Part shown: one piece after another, positions 26,189-34,804 of the stretch
Layout: each line of letters opens with the position of its first letter
Position numbering within the stretch: the first letter of the stretch is position 1
DNA from: CAWBLP01 sp963789495
GTDB lineage: Bacteria; Pseudomonadota; Alphaproteobacteria; Acetobacterales; Acetobacteraceae
Length of the DNA: 64,000 bases
NCBI GenBank assembly: GCA_963789495.1
Contig: CAWBLP010000032.1
Span: 36,955 to 100,954, forward strand
Reading direction: 5' to 3'
The notes under the pieces: model-generated
Seen by the model: only the letters and a program-made list of their open reading frames with translations
Database searches by the model: none
Told to the model about the DNA's origin: nothing
Program-made: the position numbers and the translations under genes

Positions 26189-27202
26189 TTAGCGTGTCGG
26201 AGCGTGCGCCGTGCCACCGGCGAGGATCGGGGCTGGCGCGCCTGCCAGACCGACCGCTTCGGCCTCCCGCGCGCGCTGCTTCTGCACCCGCTTGTACATG
26301 TAGGAGGTGAGGATCGGCGTCAGGATCGCCGTCGTGATGACGGAGGCCGCCACCTGCACGGTCGCGATCGGCGCGATCGCGGCATAGGTCGGGTCTGCCA
26401 TCGCCACCGCCTTCGGCACCGCCGCCGAGTTGCCCGCCGTGCTGGATGCCGCCGCGCCGGCGATGCCGGTGCCGCCCAGCAGCCTGTCGACGAAGATGCA
26501 GACCGTCCCGGTGATCACCAGCACCATCACGCCCAGCAGCACGCCGGGGATTCCGGCCGTCACCACCGCGGAGAGATTGATCGTCTGGCCCAGCGTGAAG
26601 CCCATGAACGGCACGATGATCGCTTCATGCGAGCCGAAGAATTCGCGCAGGTCCTTGTCGAGGTTTCCGGCCAGTGCACCGACCGCGATCGGCGCGATCA
26701 CCGACACGATGGTCAGCCACGGGATGTTGGCGAGGCCGGCACCGACCAGGATCACCATGGTCAGGAACGGACCGGTTTCGATGCTCTGCGGCACATAGGT
26801 GCCGGCGTCGTCCTTGTCGCCCATCACGCTGGTCAGCGCCATGAACATGCCGCCATTGGTGTCGCTCATCGCCACCAGCAGGGCCAGCGTGCTGTAGCCG
26901 AAGATGTCGCCACCGAAGAACTTGCCAACCGACACGGCGATCAACGTCGCGACGCCGACTTTGGCGAACATGATGCCGAAGCCGCGCTTCAGCATGCGCG
27001 GTGCGGCGTTCAGCGTCATTTTGGTGCCGACGGTGAACAGGTACATTCCCAGAATGGTCGGATAGCCGACCTCGCTCAGCGCCTGAGTGAAGCCGCCGAT
27101 CTTCAGCAGATTCGGGAAGAACGTGTTGATGATCATGCCGGTGAATAACGGCACGACCATCAGCCCACCCGGTACCTTGTTGATCGCCTTGAGGATTTGC
27201 AT
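26189..27202 (-). CDS. kdgT: 2-keto-3-deoxygluconate permease
   Basis: A 337-residue membrane transporter of the KdgT family. It begins MQILKAINKVPGGLMVVPLF and has GMIINTFFPNLLKIGGFT, LGMYLFTVGTKM, LLVAMSDTNGGMFMAL and FMGFTLGQTINLS, all characteristic. It takes up 2-keto-3-deoxygluconate by proton symport. No KDG kinase or aldolase gene is adjacent. The stop codon overlaps the TA boundary of the IS630 element, so the natural C-terminus may have been altered by the insertion. Confidence 0.9.
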   Translation of the reverse strand: MQILKAINKVPGGLMVVPLFTGMIINTFFPNLLKIGGFTQALSEVGYPTILGMYLFTVGTKMTLNAAPRMLKRGFGIMFAKVGVATLIAVSVGKFFGGDIFGYSTLALLVAMSDTNGGMFMALTSVMGDKDDAGTYVPQSIETGPFLTMVILVGAGLANIPWLTIVSVIAPIAVGALAGNLDKDLREFFGSHEAIIVPFMGFTLGQTINLSAVVTAGIPGVLLGVMVLVITGTVCIFVDRLLGGTGIAGAAASSTAGNSAAVPKAVAMADPTYAAIAPIATVQVAASVITTAILTPILTSYMYKRVQKQRAREAEAVGLAGAPAPILAGGTAHAPTR

Positions 27203-27423
27203 GGGAGGAAGTCCTGTCGATAGAGGCAGGGATGTCTCGCGTGCGCCTTGTCACGCAGGGTGTGGTTGGTCTCGCCGCGTCGCAACCCGCGCCGCAGCCT
27301 CGCAACGCGCACCCAAGGCAGTGCCGCGTTTCGATCGAATTCCTGGTGGCGCCATCAGATATCCCACGTCGCCGGGAACGCCATGATTCATGTCAAAAAC
27401 AGGAACCTGGTGCGGCAAGCCTG

Positions 27424-29196
27424 TCATGCAGCCCGCACCCGGGTCAGAAAGGAATCCACCGCAGCCCGGAGCGTGTCGGCCTGCGCACTGAGTTCGTGCG
27501 CAACCCCCAGTACGTCGTTGGCGGCTTCACCGGAGATGTGCGCGGTCGCACTCACGCCGGCGATGTTGCTGCTGACCTCCTGCGTGCCGGCCGACGCCTC
27601 CTGCACGCTGCGGGCGATCTCCTGGGTGGCGGAGCGTTGCTGCTCCACCGCGGCAGCGATCGCCGTGGCAATGTGATCCATCTGGTCGACGATGCCGGCG
27701 ATGCCACCGATCGCCGTCACCGCCTCGCGCGTGGAGGTCTGCATGGCGTTGATCTGGGCGGCGATCTCGTCGGTCGCCTTGGCGGTCTGATCGGCGAGGT
27801 TCTTCACCTCGCTCGCCACCACGGCGAACCCCTTGCCGGCCTCACCGGCCCGTGCGGCCTCGATCGTGGCGTTCAATGCCAGCAGGTTGGTCTGAGTGGC
27901 GATGCTGTGGATCAGCCCGATCACATCACCGATGCGCTGGGCCGCCTGGGTCAGGTCACGCACCGTCGAGTCGGTGCGTCGCGTCGCGGCATTGGCTTCC
28001 TGTGCCGTGCTGGCGGCGCGCGCCACCTGGCCGGCGACTTCGGCGATCGAGGCGGAGAGTTCCTCGGCGGCGCCGGCGACATTCTGCACATTGGCGGCGG
28101 CTTGTTCGGAGGCCGCGGCGACCGCTTCGGCCTGTTGGCCGGTGCGTTCCACGGCGCCGACGACGCTCTGCGCACCGGTTTCCACCTTGGTCGCGCCGAG
28201 GGTGACGCCCTGCACCACGCCGGATACGGTCGCTTCGAACCCCTCGGCGACGCGCAGCATGGTGGCGTGTTTTTCCGCCTCGGCACGCGCCGCCACGGCG
28301 GCCTCTTCCTGCTCCAGCCGGCGGCGTTCGATGGCGTTCGCCTTGAACACCTCCACGGACCGCGCCATGGCGCCGATCTCGTGGCGGGCTGCGGTGCCAG
28401 GCACGGTGACGTCGAGTGAACCGTCGGCCAGTTCGCGCATGGTATCGGCGAGGCGGCCGAGCGGACGGGTGATGGACAGGCCGAGGCTGGCGGCGAGCAA
28501 CAGGCCGAACAGCGTGGCACCGCCGGTGGTCCACAGCGCGTTGGCTTCCAGTGCGGCCTGGGCGCGCTGCGTCCCGGCGCGGCGGGTCTGCTGCTCCGCC
28601 GCGATCGCGGCGGACAATTCGGTCACCACGGCCTCTGCCTTGGTGGCGGCGGCGACCAGGGTGGCCTCACGATCGTTGCGAGCGGCAATCGCCGAACGCA
28701 CAGCCGTCACCGTCGCCTGCAACCCGTCCAGGGCGGCGCCGACCACGCCACCCAGGCGCTGGATTCGGGCCGATCCCGCACCGGCCTCACGCACGGCGGC
28801 GAGCACCTCCTTGGCCTGGCGTGTTGCGGTCAGCGCGGCGTCGAAGCGTGCCGGGTCTTCATTGGCCAGGCCCTCCGTCGCGGCCACGACGGCGCGCGTC
28901 ACGCTGGCCAGGATGGTCGCCCCGCCGCCGGCCAGGTCCTTGTCGCCGACGCGTTCGGCGGCGGCCTCGGTGCGCAGATAAGCGGCCATGCGCAGCCGCG
29001 ATTCCAGCAGCGCGGTGCGCAACGACGTCAATTGCGATGCGGCGCGCTCGCTGACCATGTCGGCCCGCAAGGCCTCGTTGAGATGCTGGCCAGCGTGCCA
29101 CACCACGCCGGCCAGCACGCCCAACAGCAGCAGCACCAGGAAGAACCCGGCAAAGATCCGGGTCTTGATCGAACGGAGCGACTGATCGACGCGCAT
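27424..29196 (-). CDS. Methyl-accepting chemotaxis protein
   Basis: A 590-residue chemoreceptor. One transmembrane segment near residues 14-34 (IFAGFFLVLLLLGVLAGVVW) is followed by a periplasmic helical sensor, a second membrane segment (TTGGATLFGLLLAASLGLS) and a HAMP domain (ITRPLGRLADTMRELADG). The signalling tip is IGLIHSIATQTNLLALNATI and RAGEAGKGFAVVASEVKNLA. It would control motility or another Che output through CheW/CheA. It starts 14 bases after the DctP stop, so the two form a transcription unit; the binding protein may supply its ligand. Confidence 0.92.
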   Translation of the reverse strand: MRVDQSLRSIKTRIFAGFFLVLLLLGVLAGVVWHAGQHLNEALRADMVSERAASQLTSLRTALLESRLRMAAYLRTEAAAERVGDKDLAGGGATILASVTRAVVAATEGLANEDPARFDAALTATRQAKEVLAAVREAGAGSARIQRLGGVVGAALDGLQATVTAVRSAIAARNDREATLVAAATKAEAVVTELSAAIAAEQQTRRAGTQRAQAALEANALWTTGGATLFGLLLAASLGLSITRPLGRLADTMRELADGSLDVTVPGTAARHEIGAMARSVEVFKANAIERRRLEQEEAAVAARAEAEKHATMLRVAEGFEATVSGVVQGVTLGATKVETGAQSVVGAVERTGQQAEAVAAASEQAAANVQNVAGAAEELSASIAEVAGQVARAASTAQEANAATRRTDSTVRDLTQAAQRIGDVIGLIHSIATQTNLLALNATIEAARAGEAGKGFAVVASEVKNLADQTAKATDEIAAQINAMQTSTREAVTAIGGIAGIVDQMDHIATAIAAAVEQQRSATQEIARSVQEASAGTQEVSSNIAGVSATAHISGEAANDVLGVAHELSAQADTLRAAVDSFLTRVRAA

Positions 29197-29210
29197 CGGG
29201 GCGGGTCCGT

Positions 29211-30218
29211 TCAGGCGCCGAAGGTCCAAATCCGCGCCGCGCGGTCGGCGCCGAGGCGCTGCGCGATGGTATCCAGAGCCGGCCGTGCGGCCGCCGCCAG
29301 GGCCACGCGGTCCACATCGGTGACGATCGTCATGCCGTCGCCGCGCAACTGGTCGATGCCTTCGCGTTCGCCGTTGGAGGCGGTGTCGCGCGACGCCTGG
29401 GCGGCGACCTTCGCAGTCTGGGTCAGCGCCGCCTTCTGCGCGTCATTCAGGTCCTCGAGCAGGTCCGGTGACACGATCACCATGGCCGCGCTGTAGACAT
29501 GTCCGGTCAGGTTCAGGAATTTCTGCACCTGCGCGAAATGCGCGGTGACGATGGTGACGACCGGGTTTTCCTGGGCCTCGAACCGGCCGGTCCGCAGTGC
29601 GTCGAACAGTTGCGGGAAGGGCAGGGCCTCAGCATTGGCGCCCATGGCCTTGAAGGCTTCCACCATCACCGGCGATTGCGGCACGCGGATATGCAGGCCG
29701 TGGAGGTCGGCGGGTTTGCGCACCGGCTTGTTGGAGGTGACGTGCCGCAACCCGTTCTCGGCCCAGGCGAGGTTGTGCACGCCCTTCGCCTTCATCAGCG
29801 TGGTGAACTCCACGCCGATATCGGAATCGAGCACAGAGCGGGCATGCGCGGCGTCCCGGAACAGGAATGGCGCGTCGAGCAGCCCCAGTTCCGGCACGAT
29901 GCCGCCGACCACGTTGGACGCGGTCACGGCCAGGTCGAGTGTGCCGTTGATGCAGGCCTGGGTCATTTCCAGCTCGCCACCCAGCGTCCCGCCCGCGACC
30001 ACCTCGACCTGGAAGGCACCGGAAAGCTCTGGAGAATGGGCGGCGGCCTCGGCGAAGGCGCGGCAGGCCTGGCCGGTGGCGGAGGCTGGCGGATTGACAG
30101 TGGCAATGCGCACGGTGCGCCGCAGGCCGGCCGACCTGGCGATATGCGGCATGGCCAGGAGGGAGGCGAGCGCCGCGGCGCCCGCGACAAAGCCGCGGCG
30201 GTTCGTGTGCAATGACAT
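29211..30218 (-). CDS. TRAP-type DctP substrate-binding protein
   Basis: A 335-residue periplasmic binding protein of the DctP/TAXI-like TRAP group. The N-terminus NRRGFVAGAAALASLLAMPHIARSA looks like a twin-arginine signal. The DctP pattern includes VEVVAGGTLGGELEM, LGLLDAPFLFRDAAHA, LHGLHIRVPQSPVMVEAFKAMGANA and LPFPQLFDALRTGRFEAQENP; an Arg in such motifs usually binds a carboxylate. No DctQ/DctM membrane subunits are adjacent. A chemoreceptor follows immediately, suggesting a sensing role. Confidence 0.9.
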   Translation of the reverse strand: MSLHTNRRGFVAGAAALASLLAMPHIARSAGLRRTVRIATVNPPASATGQACRAFAEAAAHSPELSGAFQVEVVAGGTLGGELEMTQACINGTLDLAVTASNVVGGIVPELGLLDAPFLFRDAAHARSVLDSDIGVEFTTLMKAKGVHNLAWAENGLRHVTSNKPVRKPADLHGLHIRVPQSPVMVEAFKAMGANAEALPFPQLFDALRTGRFEAQENPVVTIVTAHFAQVQKFLNLTGHVYSAAMVIVSPDLLEDLNDAQKAALTQTAKVAAQASRDTASNGEREGIDQLRGDGMTIVTDVDRVALAAAARPALDTIAQRLGADRAARIWTFGA

Positions 30219-30301
30219 TGGGGGGTGTCTCCGCTGACGATTGAGAACGCCCGCAGTGTCCGCCTACTCCACTAAGGTCTGGTTAAGGTGCGGCAGGCAT
30301 C

Positions 30302-30369
30302 GGGGCGTTGCCCCGAACCCCACCAGGAGGCTTTGCCTCCCGGACCTCCAGCAAAGGCACAGCCTTTGC
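30302..30369. repeat. Array of three small hairpins (left of IS481)
   Basis: Three consecutive palindromes: GGGGC-GTT-GCCCC (30302-30314), GGAGGC-TTT-GCCTCC (30326-30340) and GCAAAGGC-ACA-GCCTTTGC (30351-30369), separated by ACCCC/CCTCCA spacers. A related array occurs in reverse orientation at 31812-31881. Confidence 0.8.
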
Positions 30370-30487
30370 AATCGGATCGGTTGGGGGTGGGGAGGGGGCG
30401 TGACGGGGTTCAGACCGGATAGAATCCTGACAGGATGGACCGGATAGATGCCTGACAGTTTGATCCTGGCGGCAGGGAGACCTGCCG

Positions 30488-31690
30488 ATGCCATGGAAAG
30501 AACAATCAGTGTCGGATGCCAAGCTGCGGTTCATTGCCGACTGTCTTCGGGAGGAATTGCCGATGACGGTGCTGTGCGAGCACTACGGCATCAGTCGCGA
30601 CACCGGGTATCGGTGGAAGCGGCGCCACGAAGAGGCGGGGCCTGCTGGGCTGGAGGAACGCTCGCGCGCGCCGCATCGGCATGGCCGGGCGACGGAGGCG
30701 CAGACGTGTGAACGGTTGATCGTGCTGCGCCGCCAGCGTCCGCACTGGGGCGCGCGCAAGCTGCTGGCGACGCTGGCGCGGGCGGAGCCGCAGGCGGCGT
30801 GGCCGGCGGCCAGCACGGCGACCGATATCCTGCGCCGCGCCGGCCTGGTCGAGAGCCGTCGCCGGCGGCGGCGGGCGGTGCCGGTGGAGCAGCCGTTCCA
30901 GGCGGTTGAACAGCCCAATGACACCTGGTGCATCGACTTCAAAGGCTGGTTCCGCACCGGTGACGGCACCCGCTGCGACCCGTTGACGGTGACGGACGCA
31001 CACGCGCGCTATCTGCTGTGCTGCCGGATCATGCCGGAGCGCAGCGAACCGGTGCGCGCGGCGGTTGACGCGGTGTTTGCGGAATACGGTTTGCCGTGGG
31101 CGATGCACAGCGACAACGGGGCTCCGTTCGGCGCTCCTGGCCCGGCAGGTCTGGGCCGGCTGTCGGTGCATTGGGTGAAACTGGGCATCCGGCTGGAACG
31201 GATTGTTCCGGGGCAGCCGCAGCAGAACGGTCGGCACGAGCGGATGCATGGCACGCTGAAGGCGGAGACCAGCCGGCCTCCGGCAGCGAGCGCGGCGGAG
31301 CAGCAGGCGCGCTTTGACAGCTATCGGCATGATTTCAATCACAACCGGCCGCATGAGGCGTTAGGCCAGACGATGCCGGCGGAGCACTATCGCCCCTCGC
31401 CCCGTCCGCTGCCGGCGATCGTCGGGGATCCCTGGTATGACGCCGACCACATGGTGCGGCGGGTCCGCACGGACGGCACGATCAAATGGAGCGGGGAGCG
31501 GGTGTTCATTTCCGAGGCTCTGGCCGGCGAATTGGTGGGCGTTGCCGAAACCGAGAGCGGCAATTCGCTGGTGCGGTTTGCCGACATTGCGCTTGGGGTG
31601 ATCGACCGGCGGACGCGCAAGCTGGTTCATTTCGGTGCTGGCCGGCCCCCGCGGGGGCCGGCCAGCACCGAAATACATCCTGCAACATAA
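30488..31690 (+). CDS. IS481-family transposase
   Basis: A 400-residue transposase. The N-terminal HTH is TVLCEHYGISRDTGYRWKRR. The rve-type core has WCIDFKGWF, HSDNGAPF and NGRHERMHGTLKAE, giving the D, D and E. FNHNRPHEALG follows, as is typical of the group. The last 20 codons run through a perfect 46-bp palindrome. After KLVHF the natural C-terminus seems to have been replaced by palindrome-encoded residues. A start at 30488 is plausible; the ribosome site is weak. Confidence 0.88.
   Translation: MPWKEQSVSDAKLRFIADCLREELPMTVLCEHYGISRDTGYRWKRRHEEAGPAGLEERSRAPHRHGRATEAQTCERLIVLRRQRPHWGARKLLATLARAEPQAAWPAASTATDILRRAGLVESRRRRRRAVPVEQPFQAVEQPNDTWCIDFKGWFRTGDGTRCDPLTVTDAHARYLLCCRIMPERSEPVRAAVDAVFAEYGLPWAMHSDNGAPFGAPGPAGLGRLSVHWVKLGIRLERIVPGQPQQNGRHERMHGTLKAETSRPPAASAAEQQARFDSYRHDFNHNRPHEALGQTMPAEHYRPSPRPLPAIVGDPWYDADHMVRRVRTDGTIKWSGERVFISEALAGELVGVAETESGNSLVRFADIALGVIDRRTRKLVHFGAGRPPRGPASTEIHPAT
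31629..31674. repeat. Perfect 46-bp palindrome
   Basis: Two 23-base arms (beginning ATTTCGGTGCTGGCCGGCC) pair with no loop, centred at 31651/31652. It lies within the 3' end of the IS481 transposase frame. In RNA it would be a very strong hairpin and could stop transcription on both strands. Confidence 0.9.
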
Positions 31691-31811
31691 CCCGGAGAGA
31701 CTGTCAGGCATCTATCCGGTCCAATCTGTCAGGCATGTTCCCGGTTGCACAAGGCATCGGACCAGGAGTTCATCACGACTGGCCCCCTCCCCAACCCAAA
31801 CATGTATGGTT

Positions 31812-31881
31812 CCAAGGGCGAGCCCTTGGCGGGGATGCAAGGGGCAGCGCCCCTTGCTGGGGGTTTGGGGGCAACGCCCCC
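31812..31881. repeat. Array of three small hairpins (right of IS481)
   Basis: CCAAGGGC-GA-GCCCTTGG (31812-31829), GCAAGGGGC-AGC-GCCCCTTGC (31837-31857) and GGGGGC-AAC-GCCCCC (31867-31881). Read on the minus strand, the order and spacers resemble the left array at 30302-30369. It directly follows the trmB stop (minus strand) and may end that transcript. Confidence 0.8.
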
Positions 31882-31889
31882 GACGCTTC

Positions 31890-32633
31890 CTACCGCTCCC
31901 CCCGACGTCGGAACTGCCAGTACAGCGGCGTGCGGCCTTCGCGCAGCGCCTTCGCCTCGTACCGGGTCGGCGGCCAATCGGCGGGGCGCTCCCGCGCCGG
32001 CGGCGGCGCATCGAACAGGGTCTGGTTGGCCATCACCTCCGCCACCCAGGCCTGGTAGGTCGGGTCGTCGCTCGCCACCCGCCACACCGCCCCCGGCTTC
32101 AGCACGCGGGCCAGCAGGGGCAGCATCGCGGGATGCACGAAGCGGCGCTTGGCATGGCGCGTCTTCGGCCAGGGATCGGGGAACAGCAAAAACAGCCGGT
32201 CGAGGCAGGCATCGGGCAGCGCCTGCAGCAGCACCCGCGCATCCTCCGGCCAGATCAGCAGGGTCGGCGGCAGAGGCGCGTCCGCCTCGCCCCCCTCGGG
32301 CACCAGGCGCGACAGCAGCGAGCAGATGCCGTTCTCGAACACCTCGCAGGCAACCAGCCCGATATCCGGATGCGCCGCGACCTGCGCCAGCGCGTGCTCG
32401 CCGCCACCAAAGCCGATTTCCAGCCACAGTGCAGCGGGACGCTGCGGAAACGCCGCCAGCGGATTACCGGCCTGTGCGGCCTGAAGCCGCAGCCGCGGCA
32501 GCGTCACATCCAGCAGGTGTTCCTGCCGCGGCCGCAGCTTGTGCCCGCGGGCGCGGCCGTACAGCCGGTCCGGTGGCGGCTTTACCGCCCGAACGCTGCC
32601 TTCAGCGCCGGCACCAGATCGGTCTTCTCCCAC
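31890..32633 (-). CDS. trmB: tRNA (guanine-N7)-methyltransferase
   Basis: A 247-residue SAM-dependent methyltransferase making m7G46 in tRNA. LWLEIGFGGGEHALA is the SAM-binding motif; DRLFLLFPDPWPKTRHAKRRF is the family signature, and RVLKPGAVWRVASDDPTY follows. The best start is a GTG at 32633, with GGAGAAGG just upstream, which overlaps the end of metK by 52 bases in another frame; no start codon exists closer to the conserved part. metK-trmB adjacency suggests a shared transcript, and MetK supplies the SAM that TrmB uses. Confidence 0.92.
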   Translation of the reverse strand: MGEDRSGAGAEGSVRAVKPPPDRLYGRARGHKLRPRQEHLLDVTLPRLRLQAAQAGNPLAAFPQRPAALWLEIGFGGGEHALAQVAAHPDIGLVACEVFENGICSLLSRLVPEGGEADAPLPPTLLIWPEDARVLLQALPDACLDRLFLLFPDPWPKTRHAKRRFVHPAMLPLLARVLKPGAVWRVASDDPTYQAWVAEVMANQTLFDAPPPARERPADWPPTRYEAKALREGRTPLYWQFRRRGER

Positions 32634-33770
32634 GTGAAGGTGCCCTTCTCCTCGTCCGGCTCACGACCAAAATGACCGTAGGCCGAGGTGGGCGCGTAGA
32701 TCGGCCGGTTCAGATGCAGATGCTCGCGGATGCCGCGCGGGGTCAGGTTCACCAGCTCCCGCAGCGTCTTCTCCAGCCGCGTTTCGTCCACCTCCTTGCC
32801 GGTGCTCTGCAGGTCGACATAGACCGACAGCGGGTGGGAGACGCCGATCGCGTAGCTGATCTGGATGGTGCAGCGATCCGCCAGGCCCGCGGCCACCACG
32901 TTCTTCGCCAGGTATCGGCAGGCATAGGCCGCGGAGCGATCCACCTTGGTGGGGTCCTTGCCGCTGAATGCGCCGCCGCCATGCGGGGCCGCGCCGCCAT
33001 AGGTATCGACGATGATCTTGCGCCCGGTCAGGCCGCAATCGCCGTCCGGCCCGCCGATGACGAACTTGCCCGTCGGGTTCACGTAGAACTCGCGCTCCGG
33101 CGGCATCCAGCCGGGCGGCAGCGTGCTCTCCACCAGCGGCCAGAGCATGCGCTTCACCTCGGCCTGGTCGAGCTGCTCCTCGTGCTGGGTGGACACCACG
33201 ACGCTGGTCGCCTGCACCGGCTTGCCGTCCACATAGCGCAGGGTGACCTGGCTTTTGGCGTCCGGCAGCAGGCCGGCGACGGACTTGTCGTGGCTGCGGC
33301 GCAGGTCACGGATGCGGTGCAGGATCAGGTGGGCGTAGTACAGCGGGGCCGGCATCAGGCGCCTCGGTCTCCCGGCAGGCATAGCCGAACATGATGCCCT
33401 GGTCGCCGGCGCCTTCGTCCTTGTTGCCCTCGGCATCGACGCCCTGGGCGATGTCGCTGGACTGGGCGTGCAGATGGCAGTCGATCTGCGCGGTCTTCCA
33501 GGAGAACCCGGCCTGGTCGTAGCCGATATCGTGGATCGCGAGCCGGGTCAGATGGGTCAGCAGTTCCGGGGTCACCGTCTCCGGCCCGCGGGTTTCGCCG
33601 GCCAGCACCACGCGATTGGTGGTCACCAGTGTCTCGCAGGCGACGCGGGCATAGGGGTCGGCGGCCAGGAACGCATCCAGCACGGTGTCGCTCAGACGGT
33701 CGGCCACCTTGTCCGGGTGGCCTTCGGACACCGACTCGGAGGTGAACAGGAATTCGCCGGTGTCGCGCAT
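32582..33770 (-). pseudogene. metK: S-adenosylmethionine synthetase, frameshifted
   Basis: The 5' frame (from 33770) has FTSESVSEGHPDKVADRLSD, DEGAGDQGIMFGYACRETEA; the 3' frame (to 32582) resumes LMPAPLYYAHLILHR, then GGPDGDCGLTGRKIIVDTYG, GGGAFSGKDPTKVDRSAAY and YGHFGR. They form one normal-length MetK if one base of the GG at 33358-33359 is removed. MetK makes SAM from methionine and ATP and is normally essential. A sequencing error is therefore the first explanation; a second copy elsewhere or real decay is the alternative. All catalytic motifs are otherwise present. trmB follows and dapB lies upstream on the same strand. Confidence 0.9.
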
Positions 33771-33842
33771 GACTTCTCTCTCGCAGTGCCGGGGGTTGCA
33801 GCCGCAATCGGCCCCGCCCAGGCGGACTGCCGGGCCGGGCGT

Positions 33843-33871
33843 GTGTGACGGAAAAGACAGGCACGGGTCAA
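33843..33871 (-). promoter_or_regulatory. metK: Possible metK promoter
   Basis: On the minus strand, TTGACC (33871-33866) is followed after 17 bases by TCACAC. The -35 match is good and the -10 match is poor. It sits about 75 bases before the metK start. I did not recognise a SAM riboswitch in this leader. Confidence 0.3.
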
Positions 33872-34014
33872 GTGGTGCGAACGGTGGCGCCCCGGCGGGA
33901 CTCCGGTGGCGCCCTGGGTGGGGCGATGGCGGTGGAGCCGGGGCGATCGTCCGTCGGACCGATGCGCCGGTAGCGGCGACGCGGCGTACCCGATGCGTGG
34001 CCGGGGGAGACGCC

Positions 34015-34791
34015 TCAGCCCATCCCGAGCACGTCCATCATGGAATACAGACCGGCCGGCTTGCCCACCACCCACAGCGCCGCCCGCACCGCACCGGTGG
34101 CGAAGGTGCGCCGGTCGAATGCCCGGTGGGTCAGCGCGATATGTTCGGCCCCGGCGGCGAAGATCAGCGTGTGCTCGCCGACAACCTGGCCGCCGCGTAG
34201 CGCGGCAAACCCGATCGCGCCGGTCTTGCGCGCGCCGGCATGGCCGTGGCGGCCGCTCTCCATCACCTCATCCAGCACCACGCCCCGCCCCTTCGCCACC
34301 GCGCGGCCGATCCCCACCGCGGTGCCGGACGGCGCGTCCACCTTCTGCCGGTGATGCATCTCCATGATCTCGGCATCGTACTGATCGGCCGGCAGCGCCG
34401 CGCCCATGCGTTCCGCCAGCGCCAGCACCAGGTTCACGCCGGCCGAGAAGTTGGACGCGTACACCACGGGAATGCTGCGTGCGGCCTCGGCGACGGCGGC
34501 CTCGTCGGCGGCGGACAGGCCGGAGGTGCCGAGCACCCAGGCCTTGCCGGAGGCGGCGAGAGCGGCGGCGCTGGGCTGGGCGGTGGCGGCGTTGGTGAAA
34601 TCCACCACCACGTCGGACGCGGCGGCCAGGCTGGCCAGGTCCGGCAGGCGGGTCGCGTCCCCTGGCAGCTTCGTGGTGGCGCCAGGCCGGCCGATGCCGC
34701 CGGTCAGCGTCGCGCCGGCGGCGCGAACCTCCTCCACCAGAAGCTGCCCCATCCGGCCGGTGATGCCGGCGATCCCGATGCGTGCGGTCAT
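34015..34791 (-). CDS. dapB: 4-hydroxy-tetrahydrodipicolinate reductase
   Basis: A 258-residue enzyme of the lysine/diaminopimelate pathway that reduces hydroxy-tetrahydrodipicolinate with NAD(P)H. IGIAGITGRMGQLL is the nucleotide-binding motif, then VVVDFTNAA, LGTSGL, ASNFSAGVNL, IMEMHHRQKVDAPSGTA (the family signature with the catalytic His pair and Lys), GEHTLIFA and GLYSMMDVLG at the end. The gene is complete. It starts 13 bases after an SDR gene stop on the same strand. Confidence 0.95.
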   Translation of the reverse strand: MTARIGIAGITGRMGQLLVEEVRAAGATLTGGIGRPGATTKLPGDATRLPDLASLAAASDVVVDFTNAATAQPSAAALAASGKAWVLGTSGLSAADEAAVAEAARSIPVVYASNFSAGVNLVLALAERMGAALPADQYDAEIMEMHHRQKVDAPSGTAVGIGRAVAKGRGVVLDEVMESGRHGHAGARKTGAIGFAALRGGQVVGEHTLIFAAGAEHIALTHRAFDRRTFATGAVRAALWVVGKPAGLYSMMDVLGMG

Positions 34792-34804
34792 CCGCGTCTC
34801 CTGT

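Larger units (their letters stand above)
24973..26191 (-). mobile_element. IS630-family insertion sequence (second)
   Basis: The element begins about 13 bp after the first IS630. It is flanked by TA at 24973-24974 and 26190-26191, with weak inverted ends (roughly 12 of 23 positions). The right TA is part of the stop codon of the adjacent permease gene. Limits are inferred from these dinucleotides. Confidence 0.6.
30428..31731 (+). mobile_element. IS481-like insertion sequence with 31-bp inverted repeats
   Basis: Ends 30428-30458 and 31701-31731 are inverted repeats matching at 29 of 31 positions (inner core CTGTCAGGCATCTATCCGG). A degenerate second copy of the same motif lies outside each end (near 30409-30427 and 31732-31748), so the functional ends may be double. 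No clear target duplication is seen. The element carries one transposase gene. Confidence 0.85.

Noticed and set aside
27232..28981. Plus-strand frames opposite the chemoreceptor
   Set aside because: The Gly/Arg/Ala-rich translation mirrors the receptor's helical codons; no independent evidence.
33771..34014. Possible SAM riboswitch upstream of metK
   Set aside because: No conserved SAM-II, SAM/SAH or SAM-I core could be recognised. A covariance-model search would be needed.
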